NCBI RefSeq assembly: GCF_000227135.1
Contig: NC_018262.1
Coordinates: forward strand, 878,223 to 942,222
Source: Leishmania donovani
Taxonomy: Eukaryota; Euglenozoa; Kinetoplastea; Trypanosomatida; Trypanosomatidae
DNA: 64,000 nt
Direction of reading: 5' to 3'
Shown: in pieces, positions 63,459-64,000 of the stretch
Position numbering within the stretch: position 1 is the stretch's first letter
Layout: the number at the start of each line of letters is the position of its first letter
Translations under genes and position numbers: made by a program
The notes under the pieces: model-generated
What the model was told of the DNA's origin: nothing
The model's database searches: none
Seen by the model: the letters and a program-made list of their open reading frames with translations, nothing else

Positions 63459-64000
63459 ATGTGCGCGAGAGCGAGAGTGGGCCGACTCGTCGGCCTTGAA
63501 AGGGGAAAGCCCTTCGTGGCGCGAAAGAGGCGCAAGCGACACGCAAAGAGAGCGGTGACTGCTGAGCGGCTTACTTTCAAGGTCTGGCGTATGCGGACCT
63601 CTTTCTATAATCGATCCCCTACCCTGTGCGCTGCCGCCCCCTTTCTTTTGGCCTTTCCTGTTGGTCTTGAGTAGCGCGGCCCTGGGCATTCGCTCTTTGT
63701 TCTCTTCCTCCCTCCTCCCCCTCCCTCCTCTCCCCCTTCCTCTCTCCCGTCTGCACGCGTACATGTGTCTTTGTCTGCGTGGGTAGCGGTTACGTATTGA
63801 GCTAAGGCTGTCTTCTGTTGTGTGCTCCTTTCCTTTGTTTTTTTTTTTTGTTCTTTTCCGTTTCCCTTTCCGCCTTCGTGTATTTTTGGCGTGTGGTACC
63901 CGACATGATGATGAAGCCTTGCTGTTGTTGCCTCCGGTGTGTGCATGTATGTGTGCGCGAGGGAGTTGTTGGCGTATTTGTTCTTCCCCTCTTTTCTCCC
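63459..64000 (+). other. 3' flank of helicase gene, to window end
   Basis: Mixed sequence, then T/C-rich tracts at about 63700-63750 and a T run at about 63836-63849. These are probably 3' UTR and the start of the next gene's splice region. No gene seen. Confidence 0.55.

Noticed and set aside
1..64000. tRNA, rRNA, CRISPR array or strand-switch promoter
   Set aside because: No cloverleaf with A/B-box sequence, no rRNA-like stretch, no spaced direct repeats and no change of coding strand were seen by eye; short RNAs such as snoRNAs could be missed without a covariance search.

Overview
The window looks like one chromosome-internal stretch of a trypanosomatid genome, almost certainly Leishmania or a very close relative. 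The evidence is: every credible gene is intronless and on the + strand with no strand switch; coding sequence is GC-rich; genes are separated by long pyrimidine-rich and CA/TA-repeat-rich spacers of the kind used for trans-splicing and polyadenylation; and the kinetoplastid-specific surface protein KMP-11 is present in two tandem copies. A short retroposon of the SIDER type, carrying the trypanosomatid 5' retroposon signature, is also present. From memory the gene set (adenine aminohydrolase, RPL12, a two-RRM protein, KMP-11) matches Leishmania chromosome 35; that placement is recall, not a search.

Layout: YKT6 R-SNARE (625-1242); two proteins of unknown function (2727-3536, 4612-6126); a 4 kb gap (6127-10132) with a C-rich block, an abrupt change to lower GC, decayed minus-strand coding-like sequence and a SIDER; a class-3-lipase-like protein whose nucleophile Ser is Ala (10133-11770); two membrane-anchored short-chain dehydrogenases (12488-13810, 18243-19697) on either side of adenine aminohydrolase (15010-16098); a large unknown protein (20788-23997); ribosomal protein L12/uL11 (24674-25168); a double-RRM protein (26583-27407); a 6.4 kb gene-free spacer holding a perfect 69-bp inverted repeat; KMP-11 copy 1 (33849-34127) and copy 2 (36843-37121); a probable mitochondrial unknown protein (38672-39547); a degenerate methyltransferase (40726-42330); a 2957-residue protein that I read as a divergent ATG2 lipid-transfer protein (44173-53046); an ATP-grasp ligase (54696-56276); and a DExH RNA helicase with a very long disordered N-terminus (58554-63458).

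The genes form one directional cluster, expected to be transcribed as a polycistron and separated by trans-splicing. Apart from the duplicated KMP-11 locus and the dehydrogenase/deaminase neighbourhood there is no operon-like functional grouping; YKT6 and the ATG2-like protein both belong to membrane traffic/autophagy but lie 43 kb apart. The most unusual items are the 69-bp inverted repeat, the pseudo-lipase with a possible LYR-like N-terminus, the KMP-11 copy with a changed C-terminus exactly at the duplication boundary, the covarying stem in the SIDER signature, and the compositional island at about 6.65-12.5 kb. Composition statements are by eye; nothing was computed or searched.
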